45,995 nucleotides of DNA, taken from contig NZ_JAUSMI010000141.1 in the NCBI RefSeq assembly GCF_030645145.1, forward strand, positions 1-45,995. Direction: 5' to 3'. A program made the translations under genes and the position numbers. The notes under the pieces were generated by a model. The model was not told the origin of the DNA, ran no database searches, and was given only the letters and a program-made list of their open reading frames with translations. The DNA is from Microcella sp. GTDB lineage: Bacteria; Actinomycetota; Actinomycetes; Actinomycetales; Microbacteriaceae. Below are positions 14,865 to 24,638 of this stretch, in pieces. Position 1 is the stretch's first letter. Each line of letters opens with the position of its first letter.

Positions 14865-15737
14865 TTAAGCGCCCCCGGCGCCCGCCGTGCGGATGACCGT
14901 GGTGTCGGCGCTCTCGCCGATCGCGGCACGCGCCGCTCGTCGCGGACCGCGCCCGCCCGGCGTGCGGGAAGCGAGGCGGCGGGCGAACCACGACAGCGTG
15001 AGATTCACGATGAGGAACGCGAGCAGGGTGATCACGAAGAATGAGAAGCCGTACTGCGAGAACCCGTAGAACTCGGCGAGGGTGCGCTGGCGCCGGACGA
15101 GCTCCTCGAGGCCGACGATGTAGCCGAGCGAGCTGTCCTTGAGCAGGACGACGAGCTGGGCGACGATGATCGGCGTCATCGCGCGAAACGCCTGCGGGAA
15201 CTCGATGAGCAGCCGTGCCTTGAGCGGGGAGAGCCCGAGCGCGAGGCCCGCCTCGCGCTGCCCCTTCGGCAGCGCCACGATGCCGGAGCGGAGCGCCTCG
15301 CCGATGATCGCGCCGTTGTACAGCGCGAGACCCATCACGACCGCCCAGTACTGGCTCGTCGCGAAGAGGATGAGGATGAAGAACATCATCAGCAGCACGG
15401 GCATGCCGCGGAAGAACTCGAGGACGACCGTGACGGGGACGCGCACGATCTTCAGGGAGGACAGCCGGAGCACCGCGAACACGCTGCCGACGAGCACGGC
15501 GAGCACGCTCGCGAGCACGGCGACCTGCAGCGTCACGAGGAGCGCGTTGCCGAGGGCCGCCCAGACCAGAGGGTCCTGGAAGATGTCCCACCGCTCGGCG
15601 TCGAACAGGCCTTCGCCCGCGAGGGTCGCGATGACCCACGCCAGCGCGCCCGCGAGGAGGAGTCCGGTCGCGATCGAGGCGATGAGGGACCGGCGGCGGG
15701 CCTTCGGGCCCGGGACGTCGTAGAGGACGGAGGTCAT
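14865..15737 (-). CDS. gluD: glutamate-type ABC transporter permease, GluD-like
   Basis: Inner-membrane permease of a polar amino acid ABC importer (HisM/GlnP family). The 290-residue protein has a first membrane helix near residues 16-40, then the transmembrane domain with FFRGMPVLLMMF, and the EAA loop GLALGLSPLKARLLIEFPQA (about 175-195), which contacts the ATPase. The C-terminal tail is Arg/Gly rich. The start at 15737 overlaps the gluC stop (ATGA). Last gene of gluABCD. The substrate is inferred from gene order and similarity to the corynebacterial glutamate system. Confidence 0.88.
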   Translation of the reverse strand: MTSVLYDVPGPKARRRSLIASIATGLLLAGALAWVIATLAGEGLFDAERWDIFQDPLVWAALGNALLVTLQVAVLASVLAVLVGSVFAVLRLSSLKIVRVPVTVVLEFFRGMPVLLMMFFILILFATSQYWAVVMGLALYNGAIIGEALRSGIVALPKGQREAGLALGLSPLKARLLIEFPQAFRAMTPIIVAQLVVLLKDSSLGYIVGLEELVRRQRTLAEFYGFSQYGFSFFVITLLAFLIVNLTLSWFARRLASRTPGGRGPRRAARAAIGESADTTVIRTAGAGGA

Positions 15738-16381
15738 CGCATCACCGCGACCTTCTTCTCGAGCCGGTCGGCGATCCGGCCGAGCGGGATCGTCACGAGC
15801 AGGTAGCACGCCGCGACCGCGAGGAAGATCGCGATCGTCTCATCGGCGTAGGAGTTGGCCAGGCGGCGGCTCGAGGCGAAGAGCTCGAACACGAGGAACC
15901 CGCCGGCGACGGAGGTGTTCTTGGTCAGGGCGATCGTGACGTTGATGAGCGGCGGCACGACGGAGCGCAGCGCCTGCGGGATGATCACGAAGCGCGCGGT
16001 CTGACTGAACGTGAGGCCGACCGACCGGGCCGCCTCGGCCTGACCGACCGGTACCGAGTTGACGCCCGAGCGGATCGCCTCGGCGTAGAACGGGGCGGTG
16101 TAGAGCGTCAGCGCGATGACGGCGCTGATCTGGAAGTCGACGACGACGCCGAGGCGCGGGACGACGAAGACGAGCAGGAAGAACACGAGCGTGAGCGGCG
16201 TGTTGCGCAGGAGCTCGGTGAAGCCCGTCGCGACCCACCGCAGGCTCGGCACGGGCGAGATGCGCATGGCCGCGAGCACGACGCCGAGCGGCAGCGCGAG
16301 CAGCACCGTGAGCGCGAGCATGCGCAGCGTCGCGAGGAAGCCCTCGAGCAGCACGTCGCCGCTCTCGATGAGGAACTGCAC
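15734..16381 (-). CDS. gluC: glutamate-type ABC transporter permease, GluC-like
   Basis: Second permease of the importer, 215 residues. It has about five membrane helices, the family start FLIESGDVLLEGFLATLRM, the ELLRNTPLTLVFFLLVF helix and the EAA loop AARSVGLTFSQTARFVIIPQ (about 128-147). It pairs with GluD to form the channel. It lies 82 nt after gluB, with a strong hairpin in the gap, and overlaps gluD by 4 bp. Confidence 0.9.
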   Translation of the reverse strand: MQFLIESGDVLLEGFLATLRMLALTVLLALPLGVVLAAMRISPVPSLRWVATGFTELLRNTPLTLVFFLLVFVVPRLGVVVDFQISAVIALTLYTAPFYAEAIRSGVNSVPVGQAEAARSVGLTFSQTARFVIIPQALRSVVPPLINVTIALTKNTSVAGGFLVFELFASSRRLANSYADETIAIFLAVAACYLLVTIPLGRIADRLEKKVAVMR

Positions 16382-16412
16382 GCGGTCCTCCAGTCGTCAG
16401 GTGAACGGGATG

Positions 16413-16442
16413 GTGCGGGGCGGCCCTGCGGCCGCCCCGCAC
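16413..16442 (-). terminator. strong intercistronic hairpin between gluB and gluC
   Basis: A perfect 13-bp stem (16413-16425 with 16430-16442) closed by a 4-nt loop lies between the gluB stop and the gluC start. There is no T run after it on the minus strand, so it is more likely a partial terminator or mRNA stabiliser that raises binding-protein output above permease output. Confidence 0.6.
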
Positions 16443-16463
16443 TCCGGGTGGTGCGGCGAGCGC

Positions 16464-17396
16464 CTAGTAGCGGTCGACCGACGGCGGCTCGGGGACCTCG
16501 AGCACGGTGCCCGCGGTCTCCTCGTAGAGGCGCGCCCACGTGCCGTCCTCGAAGGCCTCCTCGAGCACGTCGTTGATGAACGTGCGGAAGGCGTCGTCGC
16601 CCTTGGGCAGGCCGATGCCGTAGGGCTCCTCGGTGAAGGTCTCGCCGAGCAGCTCGAACTCGCCCGGGTTCTGGTCGACGAAGCCCGAGAGGATCACGTT
16701 GTCCGTCGTGACCGCGACGACCTGGCCGTTGCGGAGCGGGTCGAGGCAGTCGCTGTAGGCGCCGGCGGCGAGCAGCTCGGCGCCGTACTCCTCGGAGATC
16801 GTCGCGGCGGGCGTCGAGCCCTCCGCGGAGCAGACCGGGAGTCCCTCGAGGTCCTCGGGGCCGGTGATGCCCTCGGGGTTCCCCGCGGCGACGATGATGT
16901 CCTGGCCGGCGACGAAGTACGGGCCGGCGAAGTCGATGCGCTCCTTGCGGGCGTCATTGATCGTGTACGTCGCGACGACGATGTCGACCTGGTCGGACTC
17001 GAGGAACGACTCGCGGACGGCCGACTGGGCCTCGGTCCACTCGATGTCCTCGAACGCGATGCCGAGCTCGGCGGCGACGAGCGCGGCGATCGCGACGTCG
17101 AACCCGACCGGCACGCCGTCGGGGCCCTGGAGGCCGAAGAGCGGCTGGTCGAACTTGGTGCCGACGCGGATGGTGCCCGCCTCGGCGAGCTCGGCCATCG
17201 TCGTGCCCTCCTCGAACTCCGGGTTCTCGGCGATCTCGAGGCTGTACGGGCCGTTGCCGGTCGCGGTCTCGCCGCCCTCGTCGGGCTCGTCCACGCCGCC
17301 GGGGCCGGCGCTGCCGGCCGGGCCGCAGGCCGTGAGGCCCAGGAGGAGCGCGGCGCCCGCCGCGCTGAGGATGGTGCTCTTCCGTGTGATGCGCAT
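16464..17396 (-). CDS. gluB: glutamate-type ABC transporter substrate-binding lipoprotein
   Basis: Extracytoplasmic solute receptor, 310 residues, SBP family 3. It has a lipoprotein signal peptide with lipobox LTAC (Cys near residue 24), an acidic Gly-rich linker, then GTIRVGTKFDQPLFGL, GFDVAIAALVAAELG and YTINDARKERIDFAGPYF, which are core family 3 motifs. An AAGGGG ribosome site precedes the ATG. It is encoded between the ATPase and permease genes, the order of the glutamate uptake system of Corynebacterium. Confidence 0.92.
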   Translation of the reverse strand: MRITRKSTILSAAGAALLLGLTACGPAGSAGPGGVDEPDEGGETATGNGPYSLEIAENPEFEEGTTMAELAEAGTIRVGTKFDQPLFGLQGPDGVPVGFDVAIAALVAAELGIAFEDIEWTEAQSAVRESFLESDQVDIVVATYTINDARKERIDFAGPYFVAGQDIIVAAGNPEGITGPEDLEGLPVCSAEGSTPAATISEEYGAELLAAGAYSDCLDPLRNGQVVAVTTDNVILSGFVDQNPGEFELLGETFTEEPYGIGLPKGDDAFRTFINDVLEEAFEDGTWARLYEETAGTVLEVPEPPSVDRY

Positions 17397-17459
17397 GTGC
17401 TGTACCCCTTGGTGTCGGATCGAGTGGTGCGTTTCGGAATGGGCCTGTGGAACGTGAGC

Positions 17460-18200
<741 letters not shown>

Positions 18201-18248
18201 CAGTGCCATCCCTTCGTCCTCGGTGCGTGACCAACAGCGGATTGCGGG

Positions 18249-18254
18249 AGCCTA
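18249..18254 (-). promoter_or_regulatory. possible gluA -10 element
   Basis: TAGGCT on the minus strand, in the 202-bp gap between the TAXI gene and gluA, would give a leader of about 40 nt. No good -35 is seen at 16-18 bp. Confidence 0.3.
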
Positions 18255-18402
18255 GCCCGTTGCCGATGTCGTCGGGGTAACACATCCCGAGGACGACGAC
18301 GGGTGAGCGCATCGACATTGGTGACACGGCTTCACGCTAAGACCCCGAGGTCCGACCGCCGCAGGCCTTGAGCGATTCTTGAGCGAACGGCCCGGTGTGC
18401 GC

Positions 18403-19359
18403 TCAGCGCCTCGACTCGCTGTAGTAGGCGACGGCCCCCGGATGCAGATCGACCGGATCGGTGAAGATGGCCTGCCGTCGGTCGAGGAGCGCCGCCGCCG
18501 GCACCTCGGCCGCGATCGCGGACCGCGACTCGAAGAGCACCGCGAGCACCGCGCGCACGAGCTCGTCCGGGGCCTCCTCCGCGACCATGAGATAGTTCGG
18601 CACCGTCATCGTCGCCGTCGCCTGCGTGCGGCCGTACGCGCCGATCGGGAACTCCGCGAGCCGGTACGCGCCGCCGTGCTCGGCGTTCACGCTCTCGACC
18701 GTCTCCGCCTCGATCGGGAGGAGTCGAGCGGGCGCCTCGGAGAAGAGCTCCGCGAGCCCCGGCGTCGGGACCCCTCCCACCCAGAAGAAGCCCTCGATCT
18801 CGCCGGCCCGGAATGCGGCGATCGAGTCGGTCAGCCCGAGCGCCTCGTCCGCGACGTCCATCGGAGCGAGTCCCTCGGCTTCGAGGACGCGCGTCGCGAC
18901 GATGTTGACGCCCGAGCCGGGCGCTCCGAGCGACACAGCCCGCCCCGCGAGATCCGCGATCCGCCGGATGTCGGAGTCGGAGCGGACGACCACGTGCACG
19001 TACTCGTCGTAGAGGCGCGCGACCGCCTGCACGTCGAGCGGCGCGGGGAACGCCCCGACGCCCGCGACCGCATCCGCGGCGGCGTCGCTCTGCGCGAAGC
19101 CGAAGACGGCGCGCCCGTCGGCCACGCGCTGCAGGTTGTCGACCGAGCCGTTCGTCTCGTCGACCGTCACGACCGACCCGAGACGGCTCGAGAGCGCCTC
19201 GGCGAGCTCGCCGCCGAAGGCGTAGTAGACGCCTGTGACGCCGCCGCCCGCGAGGGAGAAGCGATCGGGCGCCGACGTGGGGGCGCATCCGCTCATCGCC
19301 GCGAGCGCGATGATCGCGGTCAGGGCCGCCGCGAGCGCCCGGCGAGACGCGCGTCTCAC
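18403..19359 (-). CDS. TAXI-family (TRAP-associated) solute-binding lipoprotein
   Basis: 318-residue secreted protein with a lipoprotein signal (hydrophobic run, then MSGCAP; Cys near residue 24). The body has the TAXI family pattern: GGGVTGVYYAFGGELAEAL, RLGSVVTVDETNGSVDNLQRV, VVRSDSDIRRIADLAGRAVSLGAPGSG and GEIEGFFWVGG. Binding proteins of this family usually feed TRAP transporters with dicarboxylates or glutamate-like ligands, but no TRAP permease is encoded nearby. The GTG at 19359 overlaps the sensor kinase stop (GTGA). The most economical reading is a periplasmic sensor subunit of the kinase; this is inference. Confidence 0.85.
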   Translation of the reverse strand: MRRASRRALAAALTAIIALAAMSGCAPTSAPDRFSLAGGGVTGVYYAFGGELAEALSSRLGSVVTVDETNGSVDNLQRVADGRAVFGFAQSDAAADAVAGVGAFPAPLDVQAVARLYDEYVHVVVRSDSDIRRIADLAGRAVSLGAPGSGVNIVATRVLEAEGLAPMDVADEALGLTDSIAAFRAGEIEGFFWVGGVPTPGLAELFSEAPARLLPIEAETVESVNAEHGGAYRLAEFPIGAYGRTQATATMTVPNYLMVAEEAPDELVRAVLAVLFESRSAIAAEVPAAALLDRRQAIFTDPVDLHPGAVAYYSESRR

Positions 19360-20732
19360 GACGCCTCCCCGCCGGTCAGCCGCAGATGGACCGCGAGCCC
19401 GCCGCCCTCGGGCGACTCCACGCGGAGCCGACCGCCGATCGAGTGCAGGAGGTCGGTCGCGATCGCGAGGCCGAGCCCCGAGCCCGGCGTGCTGCGGTTG
19501 CGCGGGCTGCGCCAGAATCGCTCCGCGAGGTGGGCGAGCTCGTCGTCCTCCACGCCGGGACCGTGGTCGCGCACGATGATCTCGCAGCCCTCGCCGGTGT
19601 CGCTCACGGAGACCTCGACGCGGGTCGACGCCGGGGAGAACTTGACGGCGTTGTCGATCACGGCGTCCAGCGCGCTCTCCAGGATCGTGCGGTCGGTGAT
19701 CGCCAGGACGGGCTCCGCCGAGCAGGCGACGAGATCGACGCCCTCCCGCGCCGCCGCCTGCGTCCACGCGTCGACCCGTCCGCGGACGATCTCGACGACG
19801 TCGACCTCGCCGGCGGCCGCTCCGCGCTCGCCGCTGCGGGCCAGGTTGAGGAGCGTGTCGAGGATGCGCGTCATGCGCCGCCCCTCCTCACGCGTCTCCT
19901 CGACGTCGCGCTCCCACTCCTCATCGAGCCCGGTCGCGAGGTACTCGACGCGAACCAGGAGCGCGTTGAGGGGATTCCGGAGCTCGTGCGAGGCATTGAG
20001 CGCGAACTCCTGCTGACGCGACATCACCCGCTCGATCTCGCCCGCCATGCGGTTGAAGATCCGGATCATGCTGCGCAGCTCGGGCGGGCCGGTCTCGTCC
20101 GCGATGCGCGCCTCGACCTCTCCGCGCTCGATCGCCTCCATCGCGCGGTCGACGCGCCGGACGGGTCGGAGCACCCAGTTGGCGAGCCGGAAGACGACGA
20201 GGATGCCGATGGTGGTCGCCAGGATCGCGCCGCCGAGCAGGAGACCCCACTGCCGGAGGATCGTCTCGCGCGCGACGTCGCCGCTCGCGGTGATGACGAC
20301 GGCTCCGATCGCCTCCCCCGTGTCGATCACGGGCTCGACCATGATCGTGTCGCTGAGCGCCCACGGCGGGGCGGGCTCCGGGACCTCGCCCCGGCGGCCG
20401 GCGAGCGCGAGCTGGATCTGCGCCGTCGTCGCCTCATCGAGCACGCCCTGATCATCGGCGCCGTCGACCCAGGGGGCGCCCGACCGGTCGATGACCTGAA
20501 CGCGCGTGCCGTAGAGCTCGTAGTAGCGCTCCGCCTCGCTCGCGACGACGTCGGGGCTCCCCGAGCGCAGGGCCTGCCGCGCGCTCGTCACGAAGTAGGC
20601 GACGTCGCCCAGCAGCTGCGAGATCTGCTCCTGCTGCACGCTGCGGGCGGCGCTCCACGCGTAGGCGCCGCCGAGCACGAGCAGCACCCCGACGAGCGGG
20701 ACGAGGAACACGACGATGAGACGCCTGCGCAC
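19356..20732 (-). CDS. two-component sensor histidine kinase
   Basis: 458-residue membrane kinase. Transmembrane helix 1 is near residues 5-25, then an extracytoplasmic domain of about 130 residues, helix 2 near 165-187 (LLLGGAILATTIGILVVF), a HAMP domain (LRPVRRVDRAMEAIERGEVEARI), the H box NASHELRNPLNALL, an N box DAVIDNAVKFSP, and G boxes DHGPGVED and GSGLGLAIA. The GTG lies 2 nt after the response-regulator stop codon, and its own stop overlaps the TAXI gene. It probably senses a ligand delivered by that lipoprotein. Confidence 0.9.
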   Translation of the reverse strand: MRRRLIVVFLVPLVGVLLVLGGAYAWSAARSVQQEQISQLLGDVAYFVTSARQALRSGSPDVVASEAERYYELYGTRVQVIDRSGAPWVDGADDQGVLDEATTAQIQLALAGRRGEVPEPAPPWALSDTIMVEPVIDTGEAIGAVVITASGDVARETILRQWGLLLGGAILATTIGILVVFRLANWVLRPVRRVDRAMEAIERGEVEARIADETGPPELRSMIRIFNRMAGEIERVMSRQQEFALNASHELRNPLNALLVRVEYLATGLDEEWERDVEETREEGRRMTRILDTLLNLARSGERGAAAGEVDVVEIVRGRVDAWTQAAAREGVDLVACSAEPVLAITDRTILESALDAVIDNAVKFSPASTRVEVSVSDTGEGCEIIVRDHGPGVEDDELAHLAERFWRSPRNRSTPGSGLGLAIATDLLHSIGGRLRVESPEGGGLAVHLRLTGGEAS

Positions 20733-20734
20733 CG

Positions 20735-21406
20735 CTACCGCCCCGCGAACCGGTAGCCGACGCCCCGGACGGTCTCGATCAGCTCGCCCCGCCCGGTCTT
20801 GCGCCGGATCGACCCGACGTGCACTTCGAGCGAGCGGCTGAACGCGTGCCAGTCGGTCTGCCAGACCTCGCGGATGATGCGCTCGCGCGGCACGACGACG
20901 CCGGGGTACCGGGCGAGGACGGCCACGATGTCGAACTCCGTCCGCGTCAGCTCGACCGGCGCACCGCCGACGAGAAGCTGCCGGCCCGAGAGGTCGATGC
21001 GCACGTCGAGGACGTCGATCACCTGCTCCGGAGCGGGCTCCGCCGCGAGCGCGCGCGAGCGACGCGTGACCGCCTCGATGCGCGCCACGAGCTCGAGCAC
21101 GTTGTAGGGCTTCACGAGGAAGTCGTCCGCGCCGGCGCGGAGGCCGCGGATGCGCTCCTGGACATGGCTGCGGGCCGTCGCGATGATGATCGGCACGCCC
21201 GAGCGCTCGCGGATGCGGCGGCACAGCTCGATGCCGTCCACGTCGGGCAGGCCGAGATCCAGCAGGACGACCTCCGTGTCGGAGCTCAGCGCCTCGAGCG
21301 CCTGCGCGCCGTCGGCGGCGCTCACCGTGTCGTAGCCGGCCTTGCGCAGGAACGCGCGGAGGGCATCCATCAATCGATCGTCGTCCTCGACGATCAGCAC
21401 CGTCAC
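20735..21406 (-). CDS. OmpR/PhoB-type response regulator
   Basis: 223 residues: receiver domain (IVEDDDRLMDALRAFL; phosphoacceptor Asp in LLDLGLPDVDG near residue 51; conserved Thr in IIATARS; Lys in VKPYN near residue 100) followed by a winged-helix DNA-binding domain (LTRTEFDIVAVLARYPG; RSLEVHVGSIRRKTG; IETVRGVGYRF). The GTG is 16 nt after the trmH stop, so the two-component genes may be cotranscribed with the methyltransferase gene. The target genes are unknown; the TAXI lipoprotein and gluABCD immediately downstream are plausible. Confidence 0.92.
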   Translation of the reverse strand: MTVLIVEDDDRLMDALRAFLRKAGYDTVSAADGAQALEALSSDTEVVLLDLGLPDVDGIELCRRIRERSGVPIIIATARSHVQERIRGLRAGADDFLVKPYNVLELVARIEAVTRRSRALAAEPAPEQVIDVLDVRIDLSGRQLLVGGAPVELTRTEFDIVAVLARYPGVVVPRERIIREVWQTDWHAFSRSLEVHVGSIRRKTGRGELIETVRGVGYRFAGR

Positions 21407-21422
21407 GGCCGAGCCCGGTCGG

Positions 21423-22253
21423 TCACTCGGCCGCCGTACGACGGTGCGCGTCGTGCGATCGCTGCGCGAAGGCGCTCTCGTACAGGCACACGGCCGCGGC
21501 CGTCGCGAGGTTCAGGGACTCGGCGGCGCCGTAGATCGGCACGATGACCGCGCGGTCGGCGAGCTCGAGCTGCTCCGCGGTCAGGCCGCGCGCCTCGTTG
21601 CCGAAGAGCCATGCCGTCGGACCGTCGAGCTCGCCCGCCGCACGGACGCCGAGCAGGTCCTCCCCCGACACGTCGGCGGCGAGCACGCGGACGCCGCTCG
21701 CCCGCAGCCGGTCGAGGGCCGAGTCGAGCGAGACGCCGACCACGACGGGGATGTGGAAGATCGAGCCGGTCGTGGCGCGGACGGCCTTCGGGTTGAAGGG
21801 GTCGACGCTCGTGCCCGTGAGGATCACGGCGTCGGCGCCCGCGGCATCGGCGACGCGGATGATCGTCCCCGCGTTGCCCGGATCCCGGACCTCCTCCAGC
21901 ACCGCGACGAGGCGTGGCTCGCGCGCGATGACCTCGTCCAGCCCCGTCGGGAAGAGCGCGCACACCGCGACCATGCCCTGCGGAGTGACGGTGTCGGCGA
22001 TGACGGCGAGCACGGGATCGCTCACCTGCTCGATGCGGATGCCGGCGGCGCGCGCCACGTCCAGGAGCGCACGATGGCGGTCATCGGCGGCGGGCGTCAC
22101 GAAGATCTCGCGCACGAGCTCGGGCCGCCTGCGCACCGCCTCGTCGACGGCCTGCGGCCCTTCGACGAGGAACAGCCCGGTCTCGGCGCGCTGGGAGCGC
22201 TTCGCGAGCTTCGCTGCCGCCCGCACGCGCGGCGAGCGCGGGTTGTCGATCAT
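21423..22253 (-). CDS. TrmH/SpoU-family RNA 2'-O-methyltransferase
   Basis: 276-residue SPOUT methyltransferase, probably acting on 23S rRNA. An N-terminal substrate-binding domain (about 1-105) is followed by the knotted SAM domain with VLEEVRDPGNAGTIIRVADAAG near 118, LFGNEARGLT near 220 and the C-terminal knot signature IPIYGAAESLNLATAAAV near 236. It follows rplT, as it does in many actinobacteria, behind a hairpin terminator. A TATCAT -10 ends 6 nt before its ATG, so it has its own promoter. Confidence 0.92.
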   Translation of the reverse strand: MIDNPRSPRVRAAAKLAKRSQRAETGLFLVEGPQAVDEAVRRRPELVREIFVTPAADDRHRALLDVARAAGIRIEQVSDPVLAVIADTVTPQGMVAVCALFPTGLDEVIAREPRLVAVLEEVRDPGNAGTIIRVADAAGADAVILTGTSVDPFNPKAVRATTGSIFHIPVVVGVSLDSALDRLRASGVRVLAADVSGEDLLGVRAAGELDGPTAWLFGNEARGLTAEQLELADRAVIVPIYGAAESLNLATAAAVCLYESAFAQRSHDAHRRTAAE

Positions 22254-22259
22254 GGCGTC

Positions 22260-22265
22260 ATGATA
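22260..22265 (-). promoter_or_regulatory. trmH-family gene -10 element (leaderless)
   Basis: TATCAT on the minus strand ends 6 nt before the ATG at 22253. Confidence 0.5.
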
Positions 22266-22346
22266 CGGATCGCCGGGAAACGATCCGCGGCCCCGCGCCG
22301 ACGGGCGGCGGATGCCCGGCCTCGCGGCGCCGGGACGCCGCGGACG

Positions 22347-22384
22347 ACGAAGGCGCGCCCCCCGAAGAGGGAGCGCGCCTTCGT
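22347..22384 (-). terminator. hairpin terminator after rplT
   Basis: A perfect 12-bp stem (22347-22358 with 22373-22384) lies 16 nt downstream of the rplT stop. The loop is 14 nt and C/G rich. There is no clear T run, as is common in high-GC genomes. It separates the infC operon from the trmH-family gene. Confidence 0.65.
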
Positions 22385-22399
22385 GCGAGGAGTGCTGCG

Positions 22400-22786
22400 T
22401 TACGCGGCGGTCTTCGGCGCCGAGGTGTCGGCCGGGAGGGCCTCCTTGGCGACCTTGACGAGCGCGGTGAACGCGGCGGGCTCGTTCACGGCGAGCTCGG
22501 CGAGCATGCGACGGTCGACCTCGACACCCGCGAGGCCGAGGCCCTGGATGAGGCGGTTGTACGTCATGCCGTTCGCGCGGGCGGCCGCGTTGATGCGCTG
22601 GATCCAGAGGCGGCGGAACTCGCCCTTCTTGGCGCGACGATCGCGGTACGCGTAGACGAGGGAGTGGGTGACCTGCTCCTTGGCCTTGCGGTAGAGGCGC
22701 GACCGCTGACCGCGGTAGCCCTCGGCGCGCTCGAGGATGACGCGACGCTTCTTGTGGGCGTTGACGGCCCGCTTGACTCTTGCCAT
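22400..22786 (-). CDS. rplT: 50S ribosomal protein L20
   Basis: 128-residue large-subunit protein needed for early 50S assembly and a translational regulator of this operon in several bacteria. It begins [15 protein letters not shown] and has the family core [17 protein letters not shown] and [17 protein letters not shown]; the last 12 residues are Ala/Thr rich. It lies 30 nt after rpmI. Confidence 0.98.
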   Translation of the reverse strand: MARVKRAVNAHKKRRVILERAEGYRGQRSRLYRKAKEQVTHSLVYAYRDRRAKKGEFRRLWIQRINAAARANGMTYNRLIQGLGLAGVEVDRRMLAELAVNEPAAFTALVKVAKEALPADTSAPKTAA

Positions 22787-22816
22787 TTTCGGTGTCCTTC
22801 AGTCTTTCCGTGCCGG

Positions 22817-23014
22817 CTACTTCTTGCCGATGAGCTTCTTGATGACCTTGGCGTCGGCCGGAGCCAGCACCTGCTCCCGGTTGAGACGGCGAGTGACCTC
22901 GCTCGACTTCTTCTCCAGGTTGTGACGCATACCCGCGCCCTGCTTCATGACCTTGCCGGAGCCGGTCAGCTTGAAGCGCTTCTTCGCTCCCGAGTGGGTC
23001 TTCTGCTTAGGCAT
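22817..23014 (-). CDS. rpmI: 50S ribosomal protein L35
   Basis: 65-residue protein beginning [20 protein letters not shown] and ending [10 protein letters not shown], a full-length L35. It is in the conserved infC-rpmI-rplT order, 26 nt after the infC stop. Confidence 0.98.
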   Translation of the reverse strand: MPKQKTHSGAKKRFKLTGSGKVMKQGAGMRHNLEKKSSEVTRRLNREQVLAPADAKVIKKLIGKK

Positions 23015-23040
23015 TCGTTTCTCTCTTTCGTGGGCTGGAA

Positions 23041-24021
<981 letters not shown>

Positions 24022-24211
24022 GCGAGTCTCCTCTGTCGTGATGATGTCGAGAGAGAGCGACTCCGCACGGCGCAACGCCGTGCCCACCCACGGCCCTCGC
24101 ACGGCACTGCTGCCGACGAGCGGGGTGATCTGACCCGGTAACCTAGTGATGCGGTCAAGCGCGGGTGGGAGGAGTCCTCCACTTTCGTACCGGGGATCTG
24201 GCCCCGGAGCC
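24022..24211 (-). promoter_or_regulatory. infC 5' leader with mutually exclusive hairpins
   Basis: About 190 nt separate the predicted transcription start from the ATC codon. On the minus strand, GCCGTGC (24099-24105) can pair with part of GCACGGCG (24076-24083), but the latter can instead pair perfectly over 8 bp with CGCCGTGC (24065-24072) around a TTG loop. A further hairpin CCGGGG/CCCCGG sits at 24190-24207. This resembles a switchable leader of the kind that ribosomal protein operons use. No regulator can be named from the sequence. Confidence 0.45.
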
Positions 24212-24217
24212 CGCATA

Positions 24218-24246
24218 ACGATAGCAGTACTGCGCCGCTGCGAGAA
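24218..24246 (-). promoter_or_regulatory. infC promoter with extended -10
   Basis: TGC-TATCGT on the minus strand (TATCGT at 24218-24223) is an extended -10 element. TTCTCG lies 17 bp upstream (24241-24246) as a weak -35. Confidence 0.45.
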
Positions 24247-24277
24247 GTCGCGGCCCCTCCTCCACCCGGAAGGCCTC

Positions 24278-24634
24278 ATGACCGAGCCCCTGAACGACGC
24301 GCCCGACACGGGTCTGGACGCCTCTCGCGACATCGCCGACGTCCCCGCCGTCGAGATCATCAATACCGTCGCCGTCCACCTGCTGAGCGCCGCCGCGGTG
24401 AAGTGCGGGCTCTCCGAGCAGGGCGAGGACGAGATCGACCTCGCCGAGGCGCGCAAGCTCATCACCGCTCTCGCCGGTCTCATCACGGCCTCGGCGCCCG
24501 AGCTCGGCGACCACCACGCGCGCGTGCTGCGCGACGGACTCCGCTCGGTCCAGCTCGCGTTCCGCGAGGCCTCGGCCTTCCCCGACGCCCCCGGCCAGGG
24601 CCCGGGCGAGAAGTGGACCGGTCCGGTCTCGTAG
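24278..24634 (+). CDS. DUF1844 domain protein
   Basis: 118-residue acidic, mostly helical protein. It shows the DUF1844 pattern [24 protein letters not shown] followed by [16 protein letters not shown]; function unknown. It is conserved next to infC in actinobacteria, divergently transcribed. The ATG at 24278 is chosen over in-frame upstream codons because GGAAGG lies 4 nt before it and conservation starts there. It converges on the SseB-like gene, whose stop is only 4 nt away. Confidence 0.88.
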   Translation: MTEPLNDAPDTGLDASRDIADVPAVEIINTVAVHLLSAAAVKCGLSEQGEDEIDLAEARKLITALAGLITASAPELGDHHARVLRDGLRSVQLAFREASAFPDAPGQGPGEKWTGPVS

Positions 24635-24638
24635 GGCT

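Noticed and set aside
24146-24277. Upstream in-frame extension of the DUF1844 gene
   Set aside because: No conservation, and it overlaps the infC leader and promoter; the ATG at 24278 has a ribosome site.
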